DNA from: RGIG8775 sp045612185
GTDB taxonomy: Bacteria > Bacillota > Clostridia > Oscillospirales > CAG-272
Length of the DNA stretch: 28,334 bases
NCBI GenBank assembly: GCA_045612185.1
Contig: JAZKYO010000147.1
Span: 1-28,334 of the forward strand
Direction: 5' to 3'
Part shown: piece after piece, positions 8,110 through 15,409 of the stretch
Layout: the number at the start of each line of letters is the position of its first letter
Position numbering within the stretch: position 1 is the stretch's first letter
Translations under genes and position numbers: made by a program
The notes under the pieces: model-generated
Told to the model about the DNA's origin: nothing
Seen by the model: the letters and a program-made list of their open reading frames with translations, nothing else
Database searches by the model: none

Positions 8110-9567
8110 ATGAAGATTTTACTGTTTGCCCTCAACGGCTCATATTCGCACACCTGCCTTGCGTTGAGATGCTTGCGCAACGCCCTTGAGAGGGCGGGCT
8201 ACGCACCAAAGACGGTAGAGGCAAATCTGCGCGACCGCAGAGACGAGGTGTTGCAGGCGCTTTATCACGAGCGCGCCGACGTTTACAGCTTTTCGTGTTA
8301 TATATGGAATATCAGCGAGACGGTGGCTATCGCCTCTGACCTTAAGGCGCTTTTGCCCGACGCAAAAATTATTTTCGGCGGTCCGGAGGTGTCTTACGAA
8401 AACGAGTGGCTTGCCGATGAGGATTTTATTGATGTGATAATCTGCGGAGAGGGCGAGCGCGCTGTTTGCGAGGTTTGCTCAGCCGTGGAAAAGGGCGAGA
8501 GCCTGCCGCGCGTGATTTTCGGAGAACGCGGCGAGGTAATGGCTGACGAAGGGATTCTATACCGTGACGGTGACTATAAATCGGGCGAGATGCTTTATTA
8601 CGAGTCCTCGCGCGGTTGTCCGTACAAATGCGCCTACTGTCTGTCATCAGCCGAGCGCGGAGTGCGCAAAAAAAGCGTAGAACAGACGCTTTGCGACCTT
8701 TTGGAGTTTGAAAAGCTTGAAAAGGATATAAAGATTATCAAATTCGTTGACCGCACCTTTAACTGCGACATAGCGCGCGCCAATAAAATATGGAGCGCAC
8801 TTGCCGATGAGTCTTTTACAAAAAATTATCACTTTGAAATTTGCGCCTCGCTTCTTGACGAGGAAAGCTTTGAGGTACTTTCGCGACTTCCCAAAGGCAA
8901 GGTTCAACTTGAAATCGGGCTTCAAAGCACTAATGCGGCGACATTGGCTGAGGTCTCGCGCCACATAGACAGCGCGCAGGTGCTGTCGGCGGTTTCAAGA
9001 CTGCGCGAGATGGGAAATATGCACATTCACCTTGACCTTATAGCGGGGCTTCCTTACGAGAGCTACAAGCGGTTTGGGGAATCTTTTGACAGCGCGTATT
9101 TCTGTTGCGATATGCTCCAGCTTGGCTTTCTCAAGCTGTTGCGCGGCACAGAGCTTAGAAAAAACGCCGCCAAATACGGAATCGTGTACTCAAGCAATCC
9201 TCCGTACACCGTGCTTGAAACAGCAGATATCAGCCGTGACGAGCTTTACAGACTTTCGGGAATAGCCGACCTGCTTGACAGATATTACAGTAGCGGAAAA
9301 TTTGCGCTGTGTCTTGATTTTGCGGTGAAAAAGGCAAAAAGTCCGTTTTGCTTTTACGAAGGATTGCTTGATTATATAAGTGAAACCGAGGGCAGGGGAG
9401 TGAGAAAGCTTTCGCAGACCGACGCTTTCAGAGCTCTTTACGGTTACGTAAAAAGCTATCTCGGAGAGGCTGATTCCAGCAAATTTGAGGAGCTTATGCA
9501 CAAGGATTTTTCGGCTCACGAGGCAAGACGAATGCCGCTTTCGGTTATATCCCCCGCAAAGAAATAA
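8110..9567 (+). CDS. B12-binding-domain radical SAM protein (DUF4080 type)
   Basis: A 485-residue enzyme with an N-terminal cobalamin-binding-like Rossmann domain (about 1-130, with FGGPEV at 89-94 and GEGE at 113-116). A radical SAM domain follows with the iron-sulfur motif SSRGCPYKCAYC (Cys170, Cys174, Cys177). Further TIM-barrel elements are EIGLQSTN and HLDLIAGLPYE. The C-terminal ~150 residues match my memory of the DUF4080 extension. The KxxDRTFN segment is typical of this clade. Family members are probably methyltransferases or rearrangement enzymes of unknown substrate. No DxHxxG cobalamin-ligand motif is obvious in the N-terminal domain, so B12 may be bound base-on or not at all. The gene is monocistronic and divergent from the GH36 operon. 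Confidence 0.88.
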   Translation: MKILLFALNGSYSHTCLALRCLRNALERAGYAPKTVEANLRDRRDEVLQALYHERADVYSFSCYIWNISETVAIASDLKALLPDAKIIFGGPEVSYENEWLADEDFIDVIICGEGERAVCEVCSAVEKGESLPRVIFGERGEVMADEGILYRDGDYKSGEMLYYESSRGCPYKCAYCLSSAERGVRKKSVEQTLCDLLEFEKLEKDIKIIKFVDRTFNCDIARANKIWSALADESFTKNYHFEICASLLDEESFEVLSRLPKGKVQLEIGLQSTNAATLAEVSRHIDSAQVLSAVSRLREMGNMHIHLDLIAGLPYESYKRFGESFDSAYFCCDMLQLGFLKLLRGTELRKNAAKYGIVYSSNPPYTVLETADISRDELYRLSGIADLLDRYYSSGKFALCLDFAVKKAKSPFCFYEGLLDYISETEGRGVRKLSQTDAFRALYGYVKSYLGEADSSKFEELMHKDFSAHEARRMPLSVISPAKK

Positions 9568-9597
9568 GGAAGATTATTATGATTTGTCAGAATATAG

Positions 9598-9636
9598 AGA
9601 AAGGGGCTGTACTCTTACGAGACAGCTCCTTTTTGT
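9598..9636. terminator. Bidirectional terminator between the radical SAM and GH43 genes
   Basis: AAGGGGCTGTACTC pairs with GAGACAGCTCCTTTT across a TTAC loop, with one G-T pair and one unpaired A. A T run follows on the plus strand. It belongs to a hairpin family repeated at 18398-18432 and 21133-21165. Confidence 0.8.
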
Positions 9637-9641
9637 AAATA

Positions 9642-10484
9642 TTAAAACTCAAAGAACATAGCTCTTTCAAGGTTTGCCTTGTTGGGGGAGTGAAGCGAAA
9701 TCATTCGTTTTCCGTCAAGTGATTCGAAAATCATGGCGTGGCCGCCGTCAAACGGAAATTTGCTTCCGCGATGAATCCAATTTCCGTCGAGTCTGCCGTT
9801 GTCACTCTCCGCCTCAAGTACAAGGTAACGCCCGTTTGAATAGCTTGACCATATCATTATGGGCTTACCGTTTTCGTAATAGAAGAAAGGTCCGTCGGTT
9901 ATGTAACCTTGGCGCGTTTTTCCGCTTACTATGGTGACTTCCTTGTTGTCGGTTGCCTTAAACAGGTATATAGGCTCGCCTATGGGGGAAGTCAGATCTT
10001 CGGACAGCCTTTGGGCGCATATAGTTCCGTCAACTATCTGAACCCACTCGTGGCAGAATACCATATACGGCACTCCGTCCTCTATATAAAGCGTGCCGTC
10101 AAGGCACTCCCAATCACTTGGCGTGGGCGGGGTTTCCGAAACGGGCAGAAATTCTCCGTCGGGGGTGTCGCAAACGAAAATCTGTGTGGCGCGGCATTTT
10201 CCGTCAGCCTTGCAGCTTCCGAAAAGATAGTATTTTCCGTTGTATTTGTGTACCTCGGGTGCCCAGAAATCGCGGTCAGCCCAAAAGCCGTATTTGCCGC
10301 CGTCAAAAACCACCTTTGGCTCTTCAAAGTTTTCAAGGTCGTAAGTCTTGTATACCGAAAAAGTGTTTGCCGCCGCAAGCGTGTCAGGCTTCAGTGCTGT
10401 CGTGCCGTACATGTAGTAGCAGCCGTTTTCCTTGTCGGTGATGATGAAAGGGTCGCGGATTCTTATATCTTCGCGTTTTAACAT
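9642..10484 (-). CDS. Glycoside hydrolase family 43
   Basis: A 280-residue protein that fills a single five-bladed beta-propeller with no accessory domain. It shows the GH43 signature: Asp11 in IRDPFI is the expected catalytic base, Asp129 in ECLDGTLY fits the pKa-modulating aspartate, and FWAPEV (74-79) is typical. The residue normally given as the general acid lies in xEGP. Here it reads YITDGPF with Asp197, which I recall as a feature of one GH43 clade that also ends with DGGHAMIF and SLHSPN, as this one does. GH43 enzymes act on arabinose- or xylose-containing side chains and some galactans. The substrate is undetermined. There is no signal peptide, so it is cytoplasmic. It has its own promoter behind the hydrolase gene, and AGGAG precedes the ATG. 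Confidence 0.88.
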   Translation of the reverse strand: MLKREDIRIRDPFIITDKENGCYYMYGTTALKPDTLAAANTFSVYKTYDLENFEEPKVVFDGGKYGFWADRDFWAPEVHKYNGKYYLFGSCKADGKCRATQIFVCDTPDGEFLPVSETPPTPSDWECLDGTLYIEDGVPYMVFCHEWVQIVDGTICAQRLSEDLTSPIGEPIYLFKATDNKEVTIVSGKTRQGYITDGPFFYYENGKPIMIWSSYSNGRYLVLEAESDNGRLDGNWIHRGSKFPFDGGHAMIFESLDGKRMISLHSPNKANLERAMFFEF

Positions 10485-10513
10485 AATGTACTCCTAAATA
10501 TATAATTTGAAAT

Positions 10514-10542
10514 ATTATACATCAAAATCCTGTAAAAGTCAA
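10514..10542 (-). promoter_or_regulatory. sigma-A promoter of the GH43 gene
   Basis: On the minus strand, TTGACT (10537-10542) and TATAAT (10514-10519) are separated by 17 bases. It lies in the 66-base gap after the upstream hydrolase gene. No terminator is visible in that gap, so read-through from the upstream operon is also possible. Confidence 0.75.
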
Positions 10543-10550
10543 GAAAAACG

Positions 10551-11309
10551 CTATTTATTGTTTATGACTTTTTCCATAAATTCACATTCGGCAACGCCAA
10601 GCAGATTTTCGCCATTCTCATTTGATTGGTTATGGTATTGACAGTGCGTACCCTCAAATATTTTAAGGTGCGTCTTGTCCTCGTGTCCAAAGTGCTTCAT
10701 AGTTGACAATACAAGCATAGTCTGTTCGTACCTGTTTTTCATGTCGTTGTCCGAGACAATAAAAAGCATAGGAGAATATTCGCCGTCCTCGCCTATATGG
10801 AAAAGAGGTGAGGTATTGTCAACTATTATGCGTCTGCTATCGGTATTGCAATCATATTTCAGATAATTAAAATGACAGGTGGGCTGTCCGGACACGTGAA
10901 GCCAGCCTTTTATATCGGTAGTTTTTATGCCGTAGGGCGCAAGCCAGCGCCCGTCAAAGCAAAGCATCATCGAAAGATAACCGCCTGCCGAGCTTCCGCC
11001 AACAAAAATCCCTTTGCATTTGCCATATTCACCGAGATGCTTAAACGCCCAAGACACAGCCGCCGCCGAATCCTCTACGTAGTCGGGATAGCGTGCTTCG
11101 GGATACATTCTGTAATTGGGGGCAACAACGGCGTAGCCGTTTGCAACAAGATGAGTGAAATGAGCCTTGTCGTTGGCCTTGTCTCCTGCTTCAAGACCGC
11201 CTCCGTGAATAAATACCACAGCGTAAAATTCATTGTTGTCCGGTAAGTGAAGGTCAAGCTTTTGGCTTTCGTTAGCTGTGCCGTATGCGATATCACGTAT
11301 TAGCTTCAT
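10551..11309 (-). CDS. Alpha/beta hydrolase, acyl-esterase/lipase-like
   Basis: A 252-residue hydrolase when begun at the ATG at 11309, which has GGGAGAG a few bases upstream. A longer reading starting six codons earlier has a poorer site. The oxyanion-hole motif HGGG (35-38), the nucleophile elbow GSSAG with Ser107, an aspartate in SDND (187 or 189) and His222 in EGTHCQ make a complete catalytic triad. This layout is that of the BD-FAE / hormone-sensitive-lipase-like carboxylesterases, several of which remove acetyl or feruloyl groups from plant polysaccharides. There is no signal peptide, so it would act on imported oligosaccharides or small esters. It overlaps the upstream membrane-protein gene by 17 bases, so translation is probably coupled. 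It belongs to the operon that starts with the DUF4886 lipoprotein. Confidence 0.88.
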   Translation of the reverse strand: MKLIRDIAYGTANESQKLDLHLPDNNEFYAVVFIHGGGLEAGDKANDKAHFTHLVANGYAVVAPNYRMYPEARYPDYVEDSAAAVSWAFKHLGEYGKCKGIFVGGSSAGGYLSMMLCFDGRWLAPYGIKTTDIKGWLHVSGQPTCHFNYLKYDCNTDSRRIIVDNTSPLFHIGEDGEYSPMLFIVSDNDMKNRYEQTMLVLSTMKHFGHEDKTHLKIFEGTHCQYHNQSNENGENLLGVAECEFMEKVINNK

Positions 11310-11601
11310 TTGCTCTCTCCCTGTCAAGCTTAAGATTTCTTATATACATAACTATGTCCGCGCCAACCATGATGAAATTCAGCACATAGAAGAAAAGCAC
11401 GTACCATTTGCTTGCAAAATTAGCCATGTAGCTTTCGTTTACAAGCTTTGATGTAATTCCTGCTATGTAGCCAAAGAATATGAGCAACAAAAACGCAATG
11501 CTTTTTCCTTTTGTTGTTCTTGCCTTGTAGGATTTGATAACGTTAAGCGGCCAAGACGCGCCAAAGCTTACTATCATGAGTATTTCAAGGAATTCTGCCA
11601 T
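11293..11601 (-). CDS. Small PQ-loop / SemiSWEET-like membrane protein
   Basis: A 102-residue protein starting MAEFLEILMIVSFGASWP at 11601, 19 bases after the lipoprotein stop codon, with GGAGAAAC as ribosome binding site. The frame stays open further upstream, but that part overlaps the lipoprotein gene and is not coding. Three hydrophobic helices are visible at about 4-20, 35-55 and 66-87, with a positive loop KSYKARTTKGKS between the first two. The segment SFGASWPLNVIKSYKARTTKGKS occupies the place of the PQ-loop motif of SemiSWEET sugar transporters, and the length of one three-helix unit agrees. Transport has not been shown for this subgroup as far as I know, so a sugar-transport role is inference from topology and the carbohydrate setting. 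Confidence 0.75.
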   Translation of the reverse strand: MAEFLEILMIVSFGASWPLNVIKSYKARTTKGKSIAFLLLIFFGYIAGITSKLVNESYMANFASKWYVLFFYVLNFIMVGADIVMYIRNLKLDRERANEANT

Positions 11602-11620
11602 TTGTGTTTCTCCTTCTACT

Positions 11621-13054
11621 TTAATTTTTAGGAATATATATTCTGAAATGTGCCGCATCCTCCGCGGTTGCGGGCTCGCTTCCGCTTTCCTTTGAAACGT
11701 TAAAGGCGCGAAGCGTGTAGTTGCTCCACCAAGCCTCGTCAACTATTGTGAAGAAAGCGGTGCAGTTTGAGGGACGTGTATTTGAATTTTTCTTATCAGC
11801 CGTCTGCCAACCTTCGGGGCGGTATTTGTAGCCCCTGTCTACCACAATTACCGAGCCTATGGGGAGCTCGTCATTTGTGAATTTTTTAGAGGCTATGAAG
11901 TTGGGCATACTGTCTGACTTTCCCACTGTCGTTTTGCTTGTGGAGTTCCAGTGATAGAACAGCTTGGGCTCCCAGTCTATAATCTCATAGTCGTTTATGT
12001 CAAGTCCTGCTCCCGCAAAGCGCTCCTCAAGCGTAAGCACCTTTTTTTCTTTTATTTTGGATTCGGTTACGGCAAAGGGGTTGGCAACCGCGTTTGCGAC
12101 AGCTTCCTTTATGACATTAAAATCTTCGGCAACCTGCGCGTATTCGGGCGGTGTCCACTTTACTGCGTCGGGGGACACTCCCGTAATGGCACACGCCCAG
12201 GTAAGTCCTGCCGCGTAGCGTCCGACATCGTTTGTCAGATGCGTTCCGTCGCGGTTAAGCGTATCTCCGAGATAGGACGTGCGGAGATTTTGAATGGTCG
12301 TTCCTGAGGGAAGAACGCGGCTTACGGTAGCGTCCTTAAGAACAACGCTTTTAACCGTGTTTACAATAGCGTTGTACATAGTTATCTGGTCGGCGTTGTA
12401 ATTGTCTGTGAAGGCTTTTCGCTCATATCCCTGTTGATAAGCCCATGTCATGTGGAAATTAATATCAACGTAAACGTTTGGGCAATTGTTTACGACAAAG
12501 TCAATCATGTCGGGAAGATGCGTGTAGGTTTCAGGCATGCCGCTGCTCTGGCTGACCTGCTGAAGCGTTACGATATCCCACGCCTCGTCGGTTACCGCGT
12601 CAATAAGAGAGCATGTAACAGATTTTTTGCCCGACGAGGTGTATTTTGTATACGAATACGCTTCTTCGCCCGACTGTGCCATAGTCCAATGCTTATCAAG
12701 CGAGCAACCGCCTATCTGTGCGTTTCCCACAATAAGCTCCTCGACCCCCGCGTCGTTAAGAATATGCCACAAAAAGGTTGTGGCGTCAACGCTGAAGCTG
12801 TTTCCTATCGCCAGAATTTTCAGCTTTTTGGAAGAGGGAAGAGTAGTTTCAGAAAGAACCTCTCCGCACTCGGAACAAATAGTTTTCGTGGAGCCGTCAA
12901 TAAGCACAGTGGCTTCTTGGGTCAGCACTTCTGTTTGGGTATGCTCGCATTTGGGAGCGGTGGTGTCGGTGATTTCGTCGGTTTCTGTTCCCGCGCCGCC
13001 GCAGGACGAAAGAATTAAAACCAACGTCAGGAATAAGAGTATGAGCTTTTTCAT
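11621..13054 (-). CDS. DUF4886 SGNH-like lipoprotein
   Basis: A 477-residue exported lipoprotein. It has a hydrophobic signal with lipobox LSSC (Cys18) and an acidic Thr-rich linker. A small Cys4 segment at about 36-63 (CEHT ... CSECGEVL) resembles short repeats common in clostridial surface proteins. A DUF4886 domain runs from about 78 to 330. Inside it, IGNSFS (Ser86) and RDGTHL (Asp269, His272) fit the block I and block V catalytic residues of SGNH esterases. The last ~130 residues form a separate domain I do not recognise, rich in W and aromatic residues. DUF4886 proteins are predicted carbohydrate esterases or surface glycan-processing enzymes. Here it leads an operon with a membrane protein and a cytoplasmic esterase, divergent from a LysR gene. 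Confidence 0.85.
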   Translation of the reverse strand: MKKLILLFLTLVLILSSCGGAGTETDEITDTTAPKCEHTQTEVLTQEATVLIDGSTKTICSECGEVLSETTLPSSKKLKILAIGNSFSVDATTFLWHILNDAGVEELIVGNAQIGGCSLDKHWTMAQSGEEAYSYTKYTSSGKKSVTCSLIDAVTDEAWDIVTLQQVSQSSGMPETYTHLPDMIDFVVNNCPNVYVDINFHMTWAYQQGYERKAFTDNYNADQITMYNAIVNTVKSVVLKDATVSRVLPSGTTIQNLRTSYLGDTLNRDGTHLTNDVGRYAAGLTWACAITGVSPDAVKWTPPEYAQVAEDFNVIKEAVANAVANPFAVTESKIKEKKVLTLEERFAGAGLDINDYEIIDWEPKLFYHWNSTSKTTVGKSDSMPNFIASKKFTNDELPIGSVIVVDRGYKYRPEGWQTADKKNSNTRPSNCTAFFTIVDEAWWSNYTLRAFNVSKESGSEPATAEDAAHFRIYIPKN

Positions 13055-13081
13055 TTCAAGTCTCCTTATTTTTATAAGTCA

Positions 13082-13110
13082 ATGATACCACCTTTTGAGT
13101 GTATTGTAAA
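13082..13110 (-). promoter_or_regulatory. Promoter of the DUF4886 operon
   Basis: On the minus strand, TTTACA (13105-13110) and TATCAT (13082-13087), spacer 17, with an extended -10 TGG. Between this promoter and the divergent LysR promoter lies a short palindrome ATATA-CCGC-TATAT (13123-13136), a possible but weak regulator site. Confidence 0.65.
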
Positions 13111-13137
13111 TAATTAAATAAAATATACCGCTATATC

Positions 13138-13166
13138 TTGAAAGTTATACTAAAGTGTGGTACAAT
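13138..13166 (+). promoter_or_regulatory. Extended -10 promoter of the LysR gene
   Basis: TTGAAA (13138-13143), a 17-base spacer ending TGG, and TACAAT (13161-13166) lie 19 bases before the ATG, with GAGGTGAG between. Confidence 0.75.
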
Positions 13167-13185
13167 GTAATAAAGAGGTGAGAGA

Positions 13186-14043
13186 ATGGAGCTTTTGCAG
13201 TTGAAATATTTTTGTGACGCGGCTGTCAGCGAGAATTTTTCGGAAACAGCTAAAAAGTATATGGTGCCGCCGTCAAATATCTCTCAAAGCGTAAAGCGGC
13301 TCGAACGAGAGCTTGGAGTGCCGTTGTTTGACCGAAACGCTAACAGCATAAAGCTTAACGAGTGCGGTAAAAGCTTTTACGACAAGGTAAACAATGCTCT
13401 TTTGCTTATCGATGACGCCAAGAATTCAGTTTGTGATGGTGTGGAGCGCGGAAAGATAAAAATTTGTGTAAACGCAGGCCGCCGCATAGTCATTCAGGCT
13501 GTTGAGAAATTCAGTCGGCTTTATCCCAATGTGGAGATACACGCAGAATACGGTGCCGACGCAAGCAACCCCGAATATGATTTGATAATAACGGGAAAGC
13601 GGCTTGATTATCCGCATCTGTTGGGCGAAAGGCTGGCAACCGAGGAGATATGCCTTGCCGTATCAAAGGATAACCGCTTTGCCGAGCTTGAAAGCATAGA
13701 CGTTGCGGAGCTTAAAAACGAGAACTTTGTTGCGATGAGCAACAAAAGCAACATTCACGAGCTTACAAAGAAAATATGCGCCGATTTTGGATTTGAGCCG
13801 CGCGTGGTAATTCAGGGGGACGACCCCTTTTACGTGAGAAAGTGCGTGGAAATGGGGCTTGGAATTTCCTTTGTTCCCACACTTTCATGGAAAGGGCAGT
13901 TTACCGAAAATGTAGTGCTAAAAAATATAGGCAACTATACAAGAGATACCTACGTTTGGAAAAATGCGAAAAAATACACTTCACGGTGCGTCAACGCTTT
14001 TCTTGAGATTCTTGTTTCCGAGTTTAAAGACGAGCAAAAGTAA
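13186..14043 (+). CDS. LysR-family transcriptional regulator
   Basis: A 285-residue protein of standard LysR length. Residues 1-60 form the winged helix-turn-helix (LKYFCDAAVSENFSETAKKY, then SNISQSVKRLERELG and VPLFDR), followed by a linker helix and a two-lobed effector domain (about 90-280). It is transcribed away from the DUF4886-PQ-loop-esterase operon with only 131 bases between the start codons. This is the classic arrangement in which a LysR protein controls its divergent neighbour, so that operon is the likely target. The effector is unknown. The gene ends in a terminator shared with acetate kinase. Confidence 0.92.
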   Translation: MELLQLKYFCDAAVSENFSETAKKYMVPPSNISQSVKRLERELGVPLFDRNANSIKLNECGKSFYDKVNNALLLIDDAKNSVCDGVERGKIKICVNAGRRIVIQAVEKFSRLYPNVEIHAEYGADASNPEYDLIITGKRLDYPHLLGERLATEEICLAVSKDNRFAELESIDVAELKNENFVAMSNKSNIHELTKKICADFGFEPRVVIQGDDPFYVRKCVEMGLGISFVPTLSWKGQFTENVVLKNIGNYTRDTYVWKNAKKYTSRCVNAFLEILVSEFKDEQK

Positions 14044-14068
14044 AAGACAGACCGAAGCCTGTCTTTTA
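14041..14068. terminator. Bidirectional terminator between the LysR gene and ackA
   Basis: TAAAAGACAG (14041-14050) pairs with CTGTCTTTTA (14059-14068) around an 8-base loop. It overlaps the LysR stop codon and lies 12 bases from the ackA stop codon. Confidence 0.85.
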
Positions 14069-14079
14069 CGCTGATTATA

Positions 14080-15288
14080 TTACTTGGAAGCCTTTACGAT
14101 AGCTTCTGTATCACTTGCGATAACAAGCTCCTCGTTGGTGGGTATCATGTATACCTTAACCTTGGAGTTCTTTGTGGAAAGCTCGGTTACTCCGTTGCGT
14201 CCGAATGTCTTTTCGTTAACGTCAGCATCGTACTCAACGCCGAGGAATTCAAGACCGTCAAGAGCGCGTCTTCTGATAGAAGCTGTATTCTCGCCAATAC
14301 CTGCTGTGAATACGATAGCGTCAAGACCGCCCATAGCAGCCGCATAAGAGCCGATGTACTTCTTGATCTGGTAACCGAGAAGGTCCATAGCAAGCTTAGC
14401 GTTCTCGTTTCCGTCAGCGATAGCGGCCTCAAGGTCGCGGCAGTCGGAAGAAACGCCCGAAACACCGAGGAATCCGCACTTCTTGTTAAGGAAGTCGTTT
14501 ATCTGTGTGGTGTTCATGTCAAGCTTTTCCATAAGGAAGGGAACGATAGCGGGGTCAATGTCACCGCAACGCGTACCCATTTCAACTCCCGCAAGAGGTG
14601 TAAAGCCCATGCTTGTGTCAAGCACCTTGCCGTCCTTGACAGCAGAGATGGAAGAACCGTTTCCAAGGTGGCAGGTAACTATCTTTGTGCCTTCAACCTT
14701 GCCAAGAATCTTGGTCATCTCAGCCGAAACGTAGCGGTGAGAGGTGCCGTGGAAACCGTAACGGCGGATAGCGTATTTTTCAACAAGCTCGGTGGGAATA
14801 GCGTATGTGTACGCTTCCTTGGGCATTGTCTGGTGGAAAGCGGTGTCAAATACGAGAACCTGAGGGGTGTTGGGCATAACCGCAAGGCAACCCTCGATAC
14901 CCTGAATGTGAGCGCCTGTGTGAAGGGGCGCAAGGTCGCGGCAAAGCTCAAGCTTGGCAAGCACGTCCTTGTTAAGGAGCATAGACTCCGAGAAGTAAGC
15001 GCCGCCGTGAACGATTCTGTGACCTACTGCCTCAATCTCGTCCATCGACTTAACACAGCCGTGGTCAGCGTTTGTAAGCGCCTCAACAACGTATGTCATA
15101 GCCGCCGTGTGATTGGGCATGGGAAGCTGAGCGGAGTATTCTTTTCCGCTGGCAAGCTGCTTGTGGGTGATAGCTCCGTCAATACCGATTCTTTCGCAAA
15201 GACCCTTTGCGACAACTGTTCCTGCAGCGGTATCGAAAAGCTGATATTTGAGGGAACTGCTTCCCGCGTTAACTACGAGTACATTCAT
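14080..15288 (-). CDS. ackA: Acetate kinase
   Basis: A 402-residue protein beginning MNVLVVNAGSSSLKYQLFD, the conserved N-terminal phosphate-binding motif of acetate kinases. GGAGG eight bases before the ATG at 15288 selects this start over one five codons upstream. Other family motifs are GHRIVHGG, FDTAFHQTMP, RRYGFHGTSHRYV, CHLGNGSS and FTAGIGENTASIRRR. AckA converts acetyl phosphate and ADP to acetate and ATP, the last step of acetate fermentation, in the cytoplasm. The usual partner gene pta is not in the window. The divergent neighbour encodes TmcAL, an enzyme that consumes acetate. Codon use is biased as in gdhA, consistent with high expression. Confidence 0.97.
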   Translation of the reverse strand: MNVLVVNAGSSSLKYQLFDTAAGTVVAKGLCERIGIDGAITHKQLASGKEYSAQLPMPNHTAAMTYVVEALTNADHGCVKSMDEIEAVGHRIVHGGAYFSESMLLNKDVLAKLELCRDLAPLHTGAHIQGIEGCLAVMPNTPQVLVFDTAFHQTMPKEAYTYAIPTELVEKYAIRRYGFHGTSHRYVSAEMTKILGKVEGTKIVTCHLGNGSSISAVKDGKVLDTSMGFTPLAGVEMGTRCGDIDPAIVPFLMEKLDMNTTQINDFLNKKCGFLGVSGVSSDCRDLEAAIADGNENAKLAMDLLGYQIKKYIGSYAAAMGGLDAIVFTAGIGENTASIRRRALDGLEFLGVEYDADVNEKTFGRNGVTELSTKNSKVKVYMIPTNEELVIASDTEAIVKASK

Positions 15289-15323
15289 TATGTAATCCTC
15301 CATAGAAAAATATTTTACATTTT

Positions 15324-15352
15324 ATTATACAACAAATCGGAAAATATTTCAA
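15324..15352 (-). promoter_or_regulatory. sigma-A promoter of ackA
   Basis: On the minus strand, TTGAAA (15347-15352) and a consensus TATAAT (15324-15329) with a 17-base spacer lie 35 bases before the ackA start codon. Confidence 0.75.
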
Positions 15353-15409
15353 TAGAATTTGTAATTTTTTTAACAAAAAGGCAGAAAAATGAAAGGAAAA
15401 AGAGTCAAA

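Noticed and set aside
9580..9639. A 19-codon frame with AAGGAAG upstream, running through the terminator hairpin at 9598
   Set aside because: It is short, made mostly of hairpin sequence, and has no sign of conservation. A coincidental frame is more likely.
8041..13185. The near-identical promoter regions before the radical SAM and LysR genes as a shared regulon motif
   Set aside because: The shared bases are those of an extended -10 promoter (TTGAAA, TGG, TANAAT) and a GAGGTGAG ribosome binding site, which general consensus can explain.
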